A stretch of DNA of 64,000 nt from Stieleria sp. JC731 (GCF_020966635.1 NZ_JAJKFQ010000026.1:411894-475893), one strand, 5' to 3'. Positions 1 to 9,926 are shown, counted from the stretch's first letter. Program-made: numbers and translations. Notes: generated from the letters alone by a model not told the origin.

Positions 1-90
1 AAATCAATAAACGCTTTCGATTCACCGCAGCCTTATCTAACCATCTTGGTTTAATCTCAGCATTGATTGATGCTGAACTTGGAGTTCAAT

Positions 91-909
91 ATGAAGTCTT
101 GTATTACCATCTCCCTGGTCGAAGAGGCTCGGGGTGGACCTTTCGTGCTTTGGGACGGTCTTGAAGATTCGATCCGTTTTGCTGGGGACCTCGGTTTTGA
201 TGCCGTCGAAATTTTTGCCCCCTCGATCCAAGCGTTAAAGCTTGATTCACTGGGCAACTGGCTGGATTCGGCAGGCGTCAAGTTGGCCACCCTGGGAACC
301 GGAGCCGGTTGGGTAAAGCACCGCCTTCAGCTGGCCGATGCTGACGCTTCGAAACGCCAAGAGGCTCAGGCGTTTGTGAGAAGTATCATTGACGCAGCGG
401 GGCCATTGGGAGCAATGGCAATTATCGGTTCGATGCAGGGACGCAGCGACGATAAAGTCGATTCAGAAACCGCATTGAAGTACCTAGCCGAGGCCTTGGA
501 AGACGGCGGTGAACACGCGCGACAATATGGTGTCCCGCTAATCTATGAACCGCTAAATCGGTACGAAACGAATCAGTGCTGTACCGTCGAATCCGGGGTG
601 AAGCTGCTTCAGTCGCTTCAAACGGATAACGTTCGGCTACTATGCGATTTGTTTCACATGAATATCGAAGAGTCCGATGTCGCGCAAGGAATTTTGATTG
701 GCGACAAGTTGATCGGACACGTGCACTTCGTCGACAGCAACCGCCGACCGGTTGGCTACGGACACATGCAATACGTGACGATCATCGACGCCTTGCGAGA
801 GATTGGCTACGACGGGTATCTGTGTGCCGAAGCGTTTCCTTGGCCCGATCCCCACGAAGCGGCACGTCAGACGATGCGGGCGTATCAGTACTGGACCGCC
901 CGACGATAG
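91..909 (+). CDS. Sugar phosphate isomerase/epimerase-like TIM barrel protein
   Basis: This 272-residue protein belongs by motif to the xylose-isomerase-like TIM barrel superfamily (hydroxypyruvate isomerase and tagatose/psicose 3-epimerase relatives), which interconvert small sugars or keto acids with a divalent metal. Visible metal-site candidates are Glu in EPLNRYE (about residue 153), Asp and His in LCDLFHMN (about 186-189), His in GHVHFVD (about 210-212) and Glu in AEAFPWPD (about 247). There is no signal peptide, so it is probably cytoplasmic. I chose the ATG at 91 because GGAG lies 6-7 bases upstream; a TTG at 67 and an ATG at 70 are in frame but have no such site. It stands alone and is followed by a strong hairpin terminator. 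The substrate cannot be read from the sequence. Confidence 0.85.
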   Translation: MKSCITISLVEEARGGPFVLWDGLEDSIRFAGDLGFDAVEIFAPSIQALKLDSLGNWLDSAGVKLATLGTGAGWVKHRLQLADADASKRQEAQAFVRSIIDAAGPLGAMAIIGSMQGRSDDKVDSETALKYLAEALEDGGEHARQYGVPLIYEPLNRYETNQCCTVESGVKLLQSLQTDNVRLLCDLFHMNIEESDVAQGILIGDKLIGHVHFVDSNRRPVGYGHMQYVTIIDALREIGYDGYLCAEAFPWPDPHEAARQTMRAYQYWTARR

Positions 910-936
910 CTGGACCAACGAGATCGCTCTGCATAG

Positions 937-984
937 AAAAAAACTAACGGCGTTGCCTTCAATGAAGACAACGCCGTTTTGTTT
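937..984 (+). terminator. Intrinsic terminator, probably bidirectional
   Basis: A perfect 10-bp stem, AACGGCGTTG (946-955) with CAACGCCGTT (969-978), is extended inward by CTTC/GAAG. An A-rich run precedes it and TTTTGTTT follows, so it could stop transcription from both the isomerase gene and the convergent gene that ends at 1057. Confidence 0.85.
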
Positions 985-1056
985 ACCATCTCGATGCCTC
1001 CGCAAGGAAAGTTCCCTGGCTTGTTAAGCACTGCTTGCTAGGCACTTCAAACTGAA

Positions 1057-3567
1057 TCAGTTCTTGCTTTGCGAATAGATCGCGTGGGCTTGATTACCAC
1101 CCGCACGCAGATAGGCGACCAAGTCGGCGATCTCTTCATCGGAGAAAGTCTCGAGCAATCCAGATGGCATCATGCTGGTTTTGCTCGGGCGAGTCTCTTC
1201 GACGGTGTCGCGATTGACATCTGTCAAAGATGATGGATCAAGCATGTTCGTCATCACCCGCAAACGGTTACCGCTCATGTTGACAACTCGCCCGACGATG
1301 ATCTTGCCTTCGTCAGTCAAGAATTGAGTCGCACCGTATTGGTCACTGATCACCTGGTCTGGTTGAATGATCGAGGTGAGCAGATCCTTTGGTGAGAACC
1401 GGCCGCCCGCTCCCGTCAAATCTGGTCCAAGGATCCCACCTTGAATCCCCATTCGGTGGCACTTGTAACATTGTGCCGCGGCGAAGACCTTCTCGCCATT
1501 TGAAAAGTCAGCTTTGCGAGCTTCTTCAACTGCAGGAAGCAACTCATCGACGGTCCATTTTTTGACAAACGCTCGTTGCTCGCTGGCCGTTTCTTCGACC
1601 TTGGGTGGATTGATCACTTCATCAAGTGACTCTTTCAACTTCGGATCCAAGTGTTCCAGAGAAGCATTCTTGATGTTGTTGATGAAACCACCAAACGACA
1701 TTCCGCCTCGCGCGTTTTGCAGTTCGCGAAACCATGCGAAATAATCGCGAGCTTCTTCTTCGGTCCAGTCCGCGGCGGAATCACGTAGAGTGAGTGCGTA
1801 GAAGATCTGATTCTCTTGGCTAGGTGCCGTCGCCATCGCATCGATCACGTGGCGGTCAGCTCCCGGTGCATTCACATAGATCAGCATTTGGGCTAATTCA
1901 CGATCAAGGTTGTCATCACCGGAGGGAAATTGACTATCGATCTTGGTGGCAACCGCGTTTTGCTGTTCCTCGTTGAATGCGCCCAATCGAATAGCAACCA
2001 AACCGTAGGCTCGCAACAAATCGATTTTGCCTTGGACGGTCAATCCGCCCCAGTCGCAACGATCCAGTGCTTCCATTGCCAACGATTGGTCGGCCTCCTT
2101 ACCCGTTCGAGCAAGTGCGACGACCGCTAGAATTCTCGCGTGATCATTTTCGATCTTCGCAATTCGACCTTTCCATTGGTTCGGCTTTTGGTGTTCCAAA
2201 GCGATACGTGCGGCAAAACGCACGCCGCGATCTTTTGAAGCCAGATTCTTGATGGCCATTCCGATGGCCTTCTTATCAGCATCACCGACATGGTAGGCTT
2301 CCAACTTGTGACGCAGCTCGGTCAAGCGAGCTTGTTGTTTTGTCAACTTCGCTGGTTCTGTCACCGCATCGGTGGGCTCACTACCGGTGTATACAATTCG
2401 GTACAGACCACTTTGCGTTTTTCGACCGCCGACTGCAAAGTACAGGGCACCGTCTTGTGGGCGAACAACCATGTCTGTCACTGGCAAAGGTGCAGCGGTT
2501 GCGAATGTTTCGTATGTTCCTGTGTAGGAGCTGCCGTCGGCTGACAATTCGACCGCGTGGATGTTTCCATAGCTCCAGTCAGCAATGAACAACGCGTTTT
2601 GGTACTTCGCGGGAAACTTTGCACCATAACCGAAACAGATTCCCGTTGGCGAACCGGGGCCAATATTGACCGCTTCACCAAACGAATCGGGATAGTAGGC
2701 CGGCCACTTCCCTGTACCGTTTCGCCATCCAAACTCGCCACCACTGATCACATGATTGATTCGAGTCGGACGATACCATGGCGTGCCGACATCCCATTCC
2801 ATATCGGCATCATAGGTGAATAGATCGCCGGCGCGATTGAGTGCGATGTCGTACTCGTTGCGGAAACCGGTCGCGATCAATTCAAAATCACTGCCGTCTG
2901 GTGCGAACGATCCGATCCAACCGCCGGGTGCCATGCGATCGCTCGCGTGACCTCGCGCGTCAGGCATGCGACCGAGCAGGTGATCTTCGTCCCAAACTTG
3001 CGGAACACGGCTGCGGGCGATGTTCTCAGGCAACTTGGTCATGTTGCCGCCGCAGGTAATGATTCGCTTTCCATCCTGCGTCAGGATTAAAGCGTGGGGC
3101 CCATGCTCACCGCCACCGTTAAGTGGCAAGATGTGTTCGACCTTGTCAAAGTTGTCGTCGCCGTTGGTATCGTGAAGACGGTAAACACCATTTTTAGATT
3201 GGTCGCGGCCGTTGACGTTGACATACAGCGAGTCGAACGCGAATAGCAAACCCTGAGCGGATTGAATGTCCGCATCCATCTTTTTGATCTCCGGTTGATC
3301 ACCAGAAACATCAATTCGATAGAGTGCACCGTCTTGGTCACACGCGACCAATCGGCCTTGCGGATCGACCGTCAAGCTAACCCATGATCCCTGCTCTCTT
3401 CCGGGGACATCATAGATCAGTTCCACTTTGAATCCCTCTGGAACACTGAACTGTTCCGGAGGTGTCACACCTAGCTTCGCATAGGCTTGCCGGTCACCAC
3501 ATGCGACCATGCTGATCGCAACGATTGCAATCAAGAACTTCAAGATTTCTAAGGGCCGTCTCGGCAT
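1057..3567 (-). CDS. PVC-type dehydrogenase/cytochrome c lipoprotein
   Basis: This 836-residue protein has the build of the planctomycete membrane-bound dehydrogenase family. An N-terminal hydrophobic segment ends in SMVAC, which fits a lipoprotein signal. A beta-propeller resembling glucose/sorbosone dehydrogenase follows, with GEHGPHALILTQDGK and FADWSYGNIHAVE-type blades (about residues 40-390). A helical HEAT-like region (about 400-650) comes next, then a C-terminal cytochrome c domain with CYKCH near residue 700 and GPDLTGAGG after it. It is probably an exported redox enzyme oxidising a sugar-like substrate and passing electrons to heme c. The ATG at 3567 has a GAGAG about 9 bases upstream. 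The gene stands alone and converges on the isomerase. Substrate unknown. Confidence 0.85.
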   Translation of the reverse strand: MPRRPLEILKFLIAIVAISMVACGDRQAYAKLGVTPPEQFSVPEGFKVELIYDVPGREQGSWVSLTVDPQGRLVACDQDGALYRIDVSGDQPEIKKMDADIQSAQGLLFAFDSLYVNVNGRDQSKNGVYRLHDTNGDDNFDKVEHILPLNGGGEHGPHALILTQDGKRIITCGGNMTKLPENIARSRVPQVWDEDHLLGRMPDARGHASDRMAPGGWIGSFAPDGSDFELIATGFRNEYDIALNRAGDLFTYDADMEWDVGTPWYRPTRINHVISGGEFGWRNGTGKWPAYYPDSFGEAVNIGPGSPTGICFGYGAKFPAKYQNALFIADWSYGNIHAVELSADGSSYTGTYETFATAAPLPVTDMVVRPQDGALYFAVGGRKTQSGLYRIVYTGSEPTDAVTEPAKLTKQQARLTELRHKLEAYHVGDADKKAIGMAIKNLASKDRGVRFAARIALEHQKPNQWKGRIAKIENDHARILAVVALARTGKEADQSLAMEALDRCDWGGLTVQGKIDLLRAYGLVAIRLGAFNEEQQNAVATKIDSQFPSGDDNLDRELAQMLIYVNAPGADRHVIDAMATAPSQENQIFYALTLRDSAADWTEEEARDYFAWFRELQNARGGMSFGGFINNIKNASLEHLDPKLKESLDEVINPPKVEETASEQRAFVKKWTVDELLPAVEEARKADFSNGEKVFAAAQCYKCHRMGIQGGILGPDLTGAGGRFSPKDLLTSIIQPDQVISDQYGATQFLTDEGKIIVGRVVNMSGNRLRVMTNMLDPSSLTDVNRDTVEETRPSKTSMMPSGLLETFSDEEIADLVAYLRAGGNQAHAIYSQSKN

Positions 3568-4046
3568 TCGATCTAACTCTCATTCGAGGCGAATTCAAAA
3601 CTGTGTTAAGTTCCGCTGGCATCGATCGTATTGACCGAGCACGCGGTTTGCCAACGGTGTTACCGAGCCATCCATCTGAATCTGATCCAGACGACCCTAC
3701 AGCGTCGCTACCGTCAGATTAAATCACGACGTCGGACACCCTGGGATGTCATTCGGCGACACGATTTTTGAAAGATTTTTTAGAGGTGGGCAAACTCGCA
3801 CGCAGGGGGCACGAAGACCGAGCGAGGCGGGATGATTCCCATCATAGCCGCATAATGGCCCACTGGGCAACGCTAGCTATTGCATCTAGGGTCCGCCTCA
3901 AAAGACTCGCGATCCCGCCCGTTAGACGGTGCCCGGTTAGTCCGGCAAACAATCGATGCTAGTCTGTTATCCTGACCAACAGAATCTGCTAGCAGGGACT
4001 CCTAGCAGACCCTCCATGGTTTCTAACTCCAACCCGCCGAACATCT
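3568..4046. other. Intergenic region between divergent genes
   Basis: About 480 bases separate the dehydrogenase-cytochrome start from the large plus-strand gene. Short open frames here show no recognisable protein features. The only structure I can support is the hairpin at 3985-4009. Promoters for both flanking genes should lie here but no clear -35/-10 pair stands out. Confidence 0.5.
3985..4009 (+). promoter_or_regulatory. Inverted repeat in the leader of the large PEPCK-like gene
   Basis: TCTGCTAG (3985-3992) and CTAGCAGA (4002-4009) form a perfect 8-bp inverted repeat with a 9-base spacer, 38 bases before the start at 4047. It could be an operator or a leader hairpin. There is no T run, so it is not an obvious terminator. 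Confidence 0.4.
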
Positions 4047-7000
4047 ATGTCGCTGATCCGCGAAAACCTGTCGCTGCACCGAGAACCAAAAGATTTACAG
4101 CGTTCGCTGGGATGGTACCGTTCGGGAACGACCTGCCCCGTGGAACAGGAAAACCTGAAGACCTACCTGGAGCTGCAACTTGCCTCGGCTGGGATTTTGA
4201 CATCGAACGCCGAAGACGCGACATCGATGACGGAGTTTTCCAGCGGTATTCTGAACAGTATTCGCGAGAAGGCCCGCCTGCTTGCCTCTCACCGTGCTCC
4301 GGTCGACCAACGCATCGAGTCGTTTCTGAACCAGTATTTTTCAGACGATATCGGTGACAAAAAGTTGCGTGTTCCCGACGGAACATTGGTCCTAGACCGA
4401 CACGGCATGGCCCGGGAATTGAGCCTTCCGATTGGTGGCGATGAATTTGTCAACGAGCTCGTCAGCTCTTATCGCTGCGCAAACGGCATCCTGAACAATC
4501 CACGCGCCGATCGCCGAACTACGGCAGGCACTTTCCACGTCGTTCAAGGCGGTTTGCCAATCCCCGGCGACAAACGCGCTGTCCCAATGAACGCGTTCGT
4601 CAACCTGTACCGTGCGGCACTTTCCCCACCAGATGACTTGATGGTGTTGCCGTACACGAGCGCTTCAGAATCGCCCGCCCACACGTGGGTATCGCTGCTA
4701 CTAAGGCCTCTCGTCTGCCCAGCGGTTCCCGGTTTTACAGAAGCGAAACGGATGGAAGTTCGCTTTTTCGCGCCCGGTAGCTTGGTCAGCAACTTGGACT
4801 TCGTCGAATCCATCTTCGGAAATGGTGGCGACCCATTGATCCCCGAGAATGACGCTGGGCTCGACGTGCACGGTTGGACCGGACACACCGGTTGCGTCAT
4901 CCTTGCACCACACTTGACCAAGCTGACCAAGAAAGAACTCGGATTGCCGCCGATCAGTGAAGCGACGGACCGTCAGAAGGCTGACAGGATGTGCTGGGAA
5001 GACGAGTCCGAGTTGTACAACGATGGCGGCGCGTTCAAGCTGACCTGCCGTGACCGAAGCGGTGTGGTTGTCACATTGATTGCCGACAACTACTACGGCT
5101 ATTGCAAGAAAGAAGTCAAAACTCAGATCAGCTACGCTTGCAACTTGATGGGGCGATCCGAAGAAGAACACGCTGGTGGTGCACTCGCCTTCGCTTCGTA
5201 CTCGCTCGGTGAAGAATTCCAGGTCAACAGTCAGCGCTACAACGGTCGCACGTTCGCCGATGTCGCACTAGACTATGCTGAATTCATTGACGTACAACCA
5301 GAAGGCTACGGCGTCGATAAAAACGATGCATCGATTATCTATATCCCAGAGAATGCAAAGGCGACTCTGGCCGAACGTTGTATCAAGTGGAATCGCAACG
5401 GCGAAGAACATCGTATTCGCCTGAGTCCCGATCAGATCTATATCGCGCCAAGTGGATACAAGATCCGCCTGGAAAAGCACCCCAACGCACCTTCATGGCG
5501 ATTGGTCGGTACCGTCGGTGAAGGCATCTTCTGCCACAAGCCTTGTACGGTCAGCGGCGGGGGCAAAAGCGAAATCAGCAAAAGCCTCCGTGACTACATG
5601 TTGTACGGTCCGATCTTCATCGGCGACCGCGACGAAGATTTCGCAAAGCTAGACGAGATTTTTGAGCGTAACTATTCCGACCGCTGGAGCGAATCTTACA
5701 CCGGTCGAACGGACTACACCGATGGGCCGAGTCGCAGCGTTTTGGACCCCAAACGCAGCCTCGGTAGCGTTATCAAGCTATTGACGCCATCGCCAGAATA
5801 CAACGCGAAGTACAACGAATGGCTTGCGACGATTCCACCACGCGTCTATTCGATGGCCTTGATTATCAAACGGTTCACCGGTGAATCGCATGACGAAAAT
5901 TGGCGAGACCGTTTCGGTGTCGATATCGTTAACGGTGTCCCCGGTCACGAATTGAAAATCGGCGAGCGTCCCTTGGTCGGTACCTACCTGCGTGTGGGCC
6001 TGGACGATTCGCGATGGCGAACATTTAAGCTGCGTCAAGACTTCATCGCGGCCGCAAAGGTTCAACGTGAAGATGACATCAGTGCAAGTACTGTTGTCCC
6101 GGCCAACGTGCTGGATAATGTCGGTGCGAACCTTGACGACAACTTCAGCTACAAGTTCGTAGAGAACTGCGAATACCGCTTGTTCCAACGCCCCGACGAT
6201 GCGATCCATCGCGGCTTGGATAAGCAAACTGAAATCGACTTGTCGCTGACAGGTAACTTCATCAGCAACTTCCATCCGCTGACCACGGAAGAGGTGCGTG
6301 AAATTGTTGATGACACGATTGAGTTTGACAAATTCACAGAGCCGGTTCAGACACTGCTGGAAAACGCTGCCGAACGTGGTGACAGCTACGTCGTCAGTAC
6401 GTCGCATCCGCGGATCGTCGATGGCAAGCCGACAAAGAACCCACGTTATCTGCAGGATCGACCTGACTTGGTCAATGAACGCGATACCTATGTCGCGCGA
6501 CGAGGGGTTCAGTTCCATCGCGGTCTTAAAGCTGACGAGCCGATCCATATTCCAGTCGGTGCGGTCCTCGGCGGACGTCGTAACAACCCACCGGACAAAG
6601 AAACCGGAATCCGGTCGCTTGCCGTGTACTCGCCCCTGCACTACCAGGAGCTTCCCGAGTTGGTGATGGACTACCTGTGTTCATTGACCGGCAAAAGCCC
6701 CAGTACGACCGGTGCCGGTAGCGAAGGTGCGTTGACGAAAGGTCCGTTCAACGCGCTCATGCCAGCAACCGACCTGAACAACATGATCGTTGCGATGATC
6801 CTGACGGAACTCGGCGGGTTCAGCACCGCTGCCGGACACGTCGGACCTCGATATGAGGTCGGCCACGACATCTCGCTGCTGATTCCTGAGATCTGGTGCC
6901 GACTGACGCCGGAAGAGCGTCGGCCGGAAACGATGATCAATGAAGGTATGCTCGAAAAAATTGAAGATTTCGAGCACGAAGGCGAGCAAATCCCAGCGAG

Positions 7001-7595
7001 CCGTTTGGGTTACCGAATCACGAACCGCTTTGTTCGAAAATACATGGCGCGGGTCTTTGACAACCCAAGCAAGGTCTTTAGCGAGGAGATCCTGAAACCT
7101 GAATTGCAGGATATGGAATCGTTTGCCGATGGAATTCTGCACATCGCTGAAGCTCAGCAACGTGTCGCGAAGCGATACTTTGAAGACGGTGGCTACGAAC
7201 TTGCTTGCCCGCCACTGCGAGCGATCTTGAGCATCTTGGTTCACGGAACTTACGAAGGCAAAACGATTGCCGATCCGGAAGTCCGTGAACTGTTCACGCT
7301 CGACAACATGCTCAACAGCGATTGGTACAAGCGACGGCTTGTCGAACAACGTGATCGTGATGTGCAACACTGGAAAGACTTCATCGATCGAATCGAAGAG
7401 CACACCGAAGCCCGAGGTGAGCACACCCCGTTGCCTCAGTTAAGTCTGGAAGCACGTTTGAAGTACGCCAAGGAACAACTTGCGGACGCAGAATCGGACG
7501 ACTACCTGGATCGACTTCGCGGCACCCTGGGTGCAGACCCCATGCGTGTCGCTGCCGATGATCCGATCCTCGCCGACCGTTTGGCAAGCGTGTAG
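4047..7595 (+). CDS. Very large protein resembling pyrophosphate-type PEP carboxykinase
   Basis: This protein of 1182 residues has no signal peptide and no clear membrane segments, so it is probably cytoplasmic. Its length and several stretches, including a WTGHTGCVILAPH segment (about residue 275-287), a SIFGNGGDP segment just before it, and the glycine-lysine loop GGGKSEISKS (about 505-514), match what I remember of the PPi-type phosphoenolpyruvate carboxykinases known from Entamoeba and Propionibacterium. Those enzymes are about 1100-1200 residues and interconvert PEP, phosphate and CO2 with oxaloacetate and pyrophosphate. This is recall, not a database match. The ATG at 4047 has no good ribosome site; a hairpin sits 38 bases upstream. 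It stands alone and is followed by an array of 87-bp repeats. If the assignment is wrong, it is a conserved protein of unknown function. Confidence 0.55.
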   Translation: MSLIRENLSLHREPKDLQRSLGWYRSGTTCPVEQENLKTYLELQLASAGILTSNAEDATSMTEFSSGILNSIREKARLLASHRAPVDQRIESFLNQYFSDDIGDKKLRVPDGTLVLDRHGMARELSLPIGGDEFVNELVSSYRCANGILNNPRADRRTTAGTFHVVQGGLPIPGDKRAVPMNAFVNLYRAALSPPDDLMVLPYTSASESPAHTWVSLLLRPLVCPAVPGFTEAKRMEVRFFAPGSLVSNLDFVESIFGNGGDPLIPENDAGLDVHGWTGHTGCVILAPHLTKLTKKELGLPPISEATDRQKADRMCWEDESELYNDGGAFKLTCRDRSGVVVTLIADNYYGYCKKEVKTQISYACNLMGRSEEEHAGGALAFASYSLGEEFQVNSQRYNGRTFADVALDYAEFIDVQPEGYGVDKNDASIIYIPENAKATLAERCIKWNRNGEEHRIRLSPDQIYIAPSGYKIRLEKHPNAPSWRLVGTVGEGIFCHKPCTVSGGGKSEISKSLRDYMLYGPIFIGDRDEDFAKLDEIFERNYSDRWSESYTGRTDYTDGPSRSVLDPKRSLGSVIKLLTPSPEYNAKYNEWLATIPPRVYSMALIIKRFTGESHDENWRDRFGVDIVNGVPGHELKIGERPLVGTYLRVGLDDSRWRTFKLRQDFIAAAKVQREDDISASTVVPANVLDNVGANLDDNFSYKFVENCEYRLFQRPDDAIHRGLDKQTEIDLSLTGNFISNFHPLTTEEVREIVDDTIEFDKFTEPVQTLLENAAERGDSYVVSTSHPRIVDGKPTKNPRYLQDRPDLVNERDTYVARRGVQFHRGLKADEPIHIPVGAVLGGRRNNPPDKETGIRSLAVYSPLHYQELPELVMDYLCSLTGKSPSTTGAGSEGALTKGPFNALMPATDLNNMIVAMILTELGGFSTAAGHVGPRYEVGHDISLLIPEIWCRLTPEERRPETMINEGMLEKIEDFEHEGEQIPASRLGYRITNRFVRKYMARVFDNPSKVFSEEILKPELQDMESFADGILHIAEAQQRVAKRYFEDGGYELACPPLRAILSILVHGTYEGKTIADPEVRELFTLDNMLNSDWYKRRLVEQRDRDVQHWKDFIDRIEEHTEARGEHTPLPQLSLEARLKYAKEQLADAESDDYLDRLRGTLGADPMRVAADDPILADRLASV

Positions 7596-7607
7596 GCGAC
7601 ATGTGCT

Positions 7608-7948
7608 ATCAGCCGCAACGCGTTAGCGGCGGTTTTCGCACGGACAACCGTGGCTAACGCCATTCGGCTAATGCGAGAATCCAGTTGTAGCCAATCAGCC
7701 GCAACGCGCTAGCGTGCGGTTCCCACACAGACAACCGCGGCTAACGCCAATCGGCCAATGCGAAAATCCAGTTGTAGCCAATCAGCCGCAACGCGTTAGC
7801 GTCGGTTTTCGCAAGGACAACCATGGCTAACGCCAATCGGCTAATACGAGAATCGAGTTGCAGCACTATCAGCCGCACGGCGTTAGCCGCGGTTATTGCT
7901 CAGGCAACCGGGGCAAACGCCCAGTCGGCTAATCCGAGAACTTACAGG
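7608..7948 (+). repeat. Array 1 of 87-bp dyad-symmetric repeats (four units)
   Basis: Four units start at 7608, 7694, 7781 and 7868 (periods 86, 87, 87). Each begins ATCAGCCGCA, continues through a GCGTTAGC-CGGTT arm, and after a short spacer returns as AACCG-GGCTAACGCC-TCGGCT, so the unit can fold into an imperfect hairpin. A linker resembling GAGAATCCAGTTGTAGCC joins units. The array fills the gap between two convergent genes. The same unit recurs at 11.2 kb, and reversed at 36.7 kb. Confidence 0.9.
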
Positions 7949-7970
7949 CCGCGCGGCTGACTTAAACTCG

Positions 7971-9749
7971 CTACTTCTTTGCTTGGACCTTCAAGTAGTC
8001 CAAACCAAACATATAGGCTTTCGCCGCATCGGGATTTGCACCAACGATCTGAACCTTCAACTGGTGCTTTCCACCCGCTTGAAAGTCGCCCAAGTGGATT
8101 TCACCACTGGTCACCACATTCGGTTCGTATAGGTCGATCGGTTGTCCAAGCGGTTTATCGTCGACATAGAATTGCACAATGCCGTAGTCACGAGCGCAAG
8201 TCAGCGAGGCGAAAAGGCTGCAATCTCCCTGTGTTTCTGGCAGCGATATTGTCAATGTCTCACCTCGTTGTCCGCCACGCCAGAATAACTGTGAATCACC
8301 GCTCCATCGGTCACCGCCAAATCCCGACATGGATTGTGGGGCAGCGGAGCCCTTGGAAACTTGAACCTTCAACGACTCGCCTTCAATCGCGTCCGCAACA
8401 TTCGATTGATCGCCATTTCGTGCCACCTTCTCACCTCGCAAGCGCTTCGCCGAATCGACCGTCGGCAGCGTAGGCCCGTCGTATCGCTTTGGTTGTGCGA
8501 GTTTCCATTCTGACTCCGATACCGAAGCGGTCTTATGCACCAACACGTGGGCTCCTTTCATGCCTCCCACCACGATATCAGGCCGGTCATCACCATTCAG
8601 ATCGGCGATGGTGATCTGCCGTCCGATGCCAGGATCTGCAGCAGCTTGGTATGGCAGCCACTCAATGGAGTCGCCACTTCGATCCAGTTTGAACCAGTAA
8701 ACGACTGCCCCCGCGTCCCACATCGGACTCTGTTTGTGGTGCGACCAATAGGTTTTTCCAGTCACAATATCTTTCAGTCCGTCGCCATCAATATCGGATA
8801 ACGCGACCGAATGAAGTTCACTGAATACGACACCGTGGCTGTTTTCTGAAGGGTGGGACCCCATGATCATGTGACGTTTAAACGTGACCGCTTCGCCATC
8901 GCGGGTCTGTTCGTACCACGACAGTCCAAAATCATGGGCCGCCTCGCTGGTAATCACATCATTGTCACCGTCCCCATCGACGTCATACGCGTACATCTCA
9001 GCACCACCATAGGCCGTGCTAAACCTCGCTTGATGCGATTTCCAACGCGATGTCAACGCTTCCAGCTTTGGCTGTTCGTACCAACCGCCAGAATGAATGA
9101 TGTCAGTCCGCCCATCGCCGTTGATATCACCCGCGCCAAGGCCATGACCAAAACGCGTCGCAGTGACTTGGCCAGAGATTGGGTGAAAAGTCCATGCCGG
9201 AAAATCACCTTCCCATTCGATTGTCGCGAAGCCAAACATCCCATCGCGCGTGCAGACAAGTTCCGGCTTTGAATCGCCGACCACATCAATCAGTTGAGGT
9301 GATTCATTGGACACCCAATCAATCACTTGGTGTTTGTTCCAGTGCGTCGCCTGTCCCAGTCCGTTGCCAGGATTCTCATAGACATAGGCCGGTGTTCCAG
9401 GGAAACCGACAACAAACACATCTTCATGCCCGTCCGAATTGAAATCGCGGACCCAGGCAAAGAAGTGGTCTGCATAGCGATTTTTATCCTGCGGCACAGG
9501 TTCATAGATCGGGTACTTTTGTTTGAAATCCGGGCCGGCAAACCAATACGGCCCATAAACAACGTCCACAACACCGTCGCCGTTGATGTCCCCAGCACCA
9601 GCACCTTCAGAGAAGTAGGTATCGCTCAATTGTTGAGTTTCGAATCGGTGCAGCTCGTAGTCTTCTGCGCTCACCGGCTTGGAAACAATCGCAGTCGAGG
9701 ATACTCCGGCTACGGATAGTGCGAGCAGCAATCGAGAAAGTCGCTTCAC
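7971..9749 (-). CDS. Secreted FG-GAP/VCBS repeat protein
   Basis: This 592-residue protein starts with a signal peptide (MKRLSRLLLALSVAG, with an A-E cleavage region near residue 29). At least six calcium-binding FG-GAP-type repeats with DxNxDG or DxDGDG cores follow: GDINGDGVVD, DFNSDGHED, GDINGDGRTD, DVDGDGDND, DIDGDGLKD and DLNGDDRPD. They should form a seven-bladed propeller over about residues 30-400. The last 170 residues resemble a beta-sandwich carbohydrate-binding or NPCBM-like domain (FYVDDKPLGQPIDLY, HQLKVQIVG). It is probably exported and binds polysaccharide or other extracellular ligands. The start is GTG. It is divergent from the TetR gene, and the operator palindromes lie between them, so it could share that control. 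Confidence 0.82.
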   Translation of the reverse strand: MKRLSRLLLALSVAGVSSTAIVSKPVSAEDYELHRFETQQLSDTYFSEGAGAGDINGDGVVDVVYGPYWFAGPDFKQKYPIYEPVPQDKNRYADHFFAWVRDFNSDGHEDVFVVGFPGTPAYVYENPGNGLGQATHWNKHQVIDWVSNESPQLIDVVGDSKPELVCTRDGMFGFATIEWEGDFPAWTFHPISGQVTATRFGHGLGAGDINGDGRTDIIHSGGWYEQPKLEALTSRWKSHQARFSTAYGGAEMYAYDVDGDGDNDVITSEAAHDFGLSWYEQTRDGEAVTFKRHMIMGSHPSENSHGVVFSELHSVALSDIDGDGLKDIVTGKTYWSHHKQSPMWDAGAVVYWFKLDRSGDSIEWLPYQAAADPGIGRQITIADLNGDDRPDIVVGGMKGAHVLVHKTASVSESEWKLAQPKRYDGPTLPTVDSAKRLRGEKVARNGDQSNVADAIEGESLKVQVSKGSAAPQSMSGFGGDRWSGDSQLFWRGGQRGETLTISLPETQGDCSLFASLTCARDYGIVQFYVDDKPLGQPIDLYEPNVVTSGEIHLGDFQAGGKHQLKVQIVGANPDAAKAYMFGLDYLKVQAKK

Positions 9750-9885
9750 GGTGAAATACCTGGTTCGAGGCGGGACCGTCCGTGATCAGGCGGACGGCGG
9801 CGGGAAATGGGATGCGAGCAACACGATCTTATCCGCCACGCCCGACCGCGTGTCGGGCAAGCAACAAAACAGCAACTTGACTCCA

Positions 9886-9901
9886 TACCGGACAGTCGGT
9901 A
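9886..9901 (+). promoter_or_regulatory. TetR-type operator, distal copy
   Basis: TACCGGACAGTCGGTA is an imperfect 16-bp palindrome that matches the second copy 25 bp downstream at 12 of 16 positions. Both lie just upstream of a TetR gene and in the intergenic space shared with the FG-GAP gene. Confidence 0.6.
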
Positions 9902-9910
9902 TCCTACGCA

Positions 9911-9926
9911 TACCAACTAGTCGGTA
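9911..9926 (+). promoter_or_regulatory. TetR-type operator, proximal copy
   Basis: TACCAACTAGTCGGTA is a near-palindrome ending 11 bases before the TetR start codon. Its position and similarity to the distal copy suggest autorepression by two repressor dimers on adjacent sites. Confidence 0.65.

Noticed and set aside
9840-9858. GCCCGAC-loop-GTCGGGC hairpin as a terminator
   Set aside because: It lacks a T run on either strand and lies in a divergent intergenic space, where no transcript should end.
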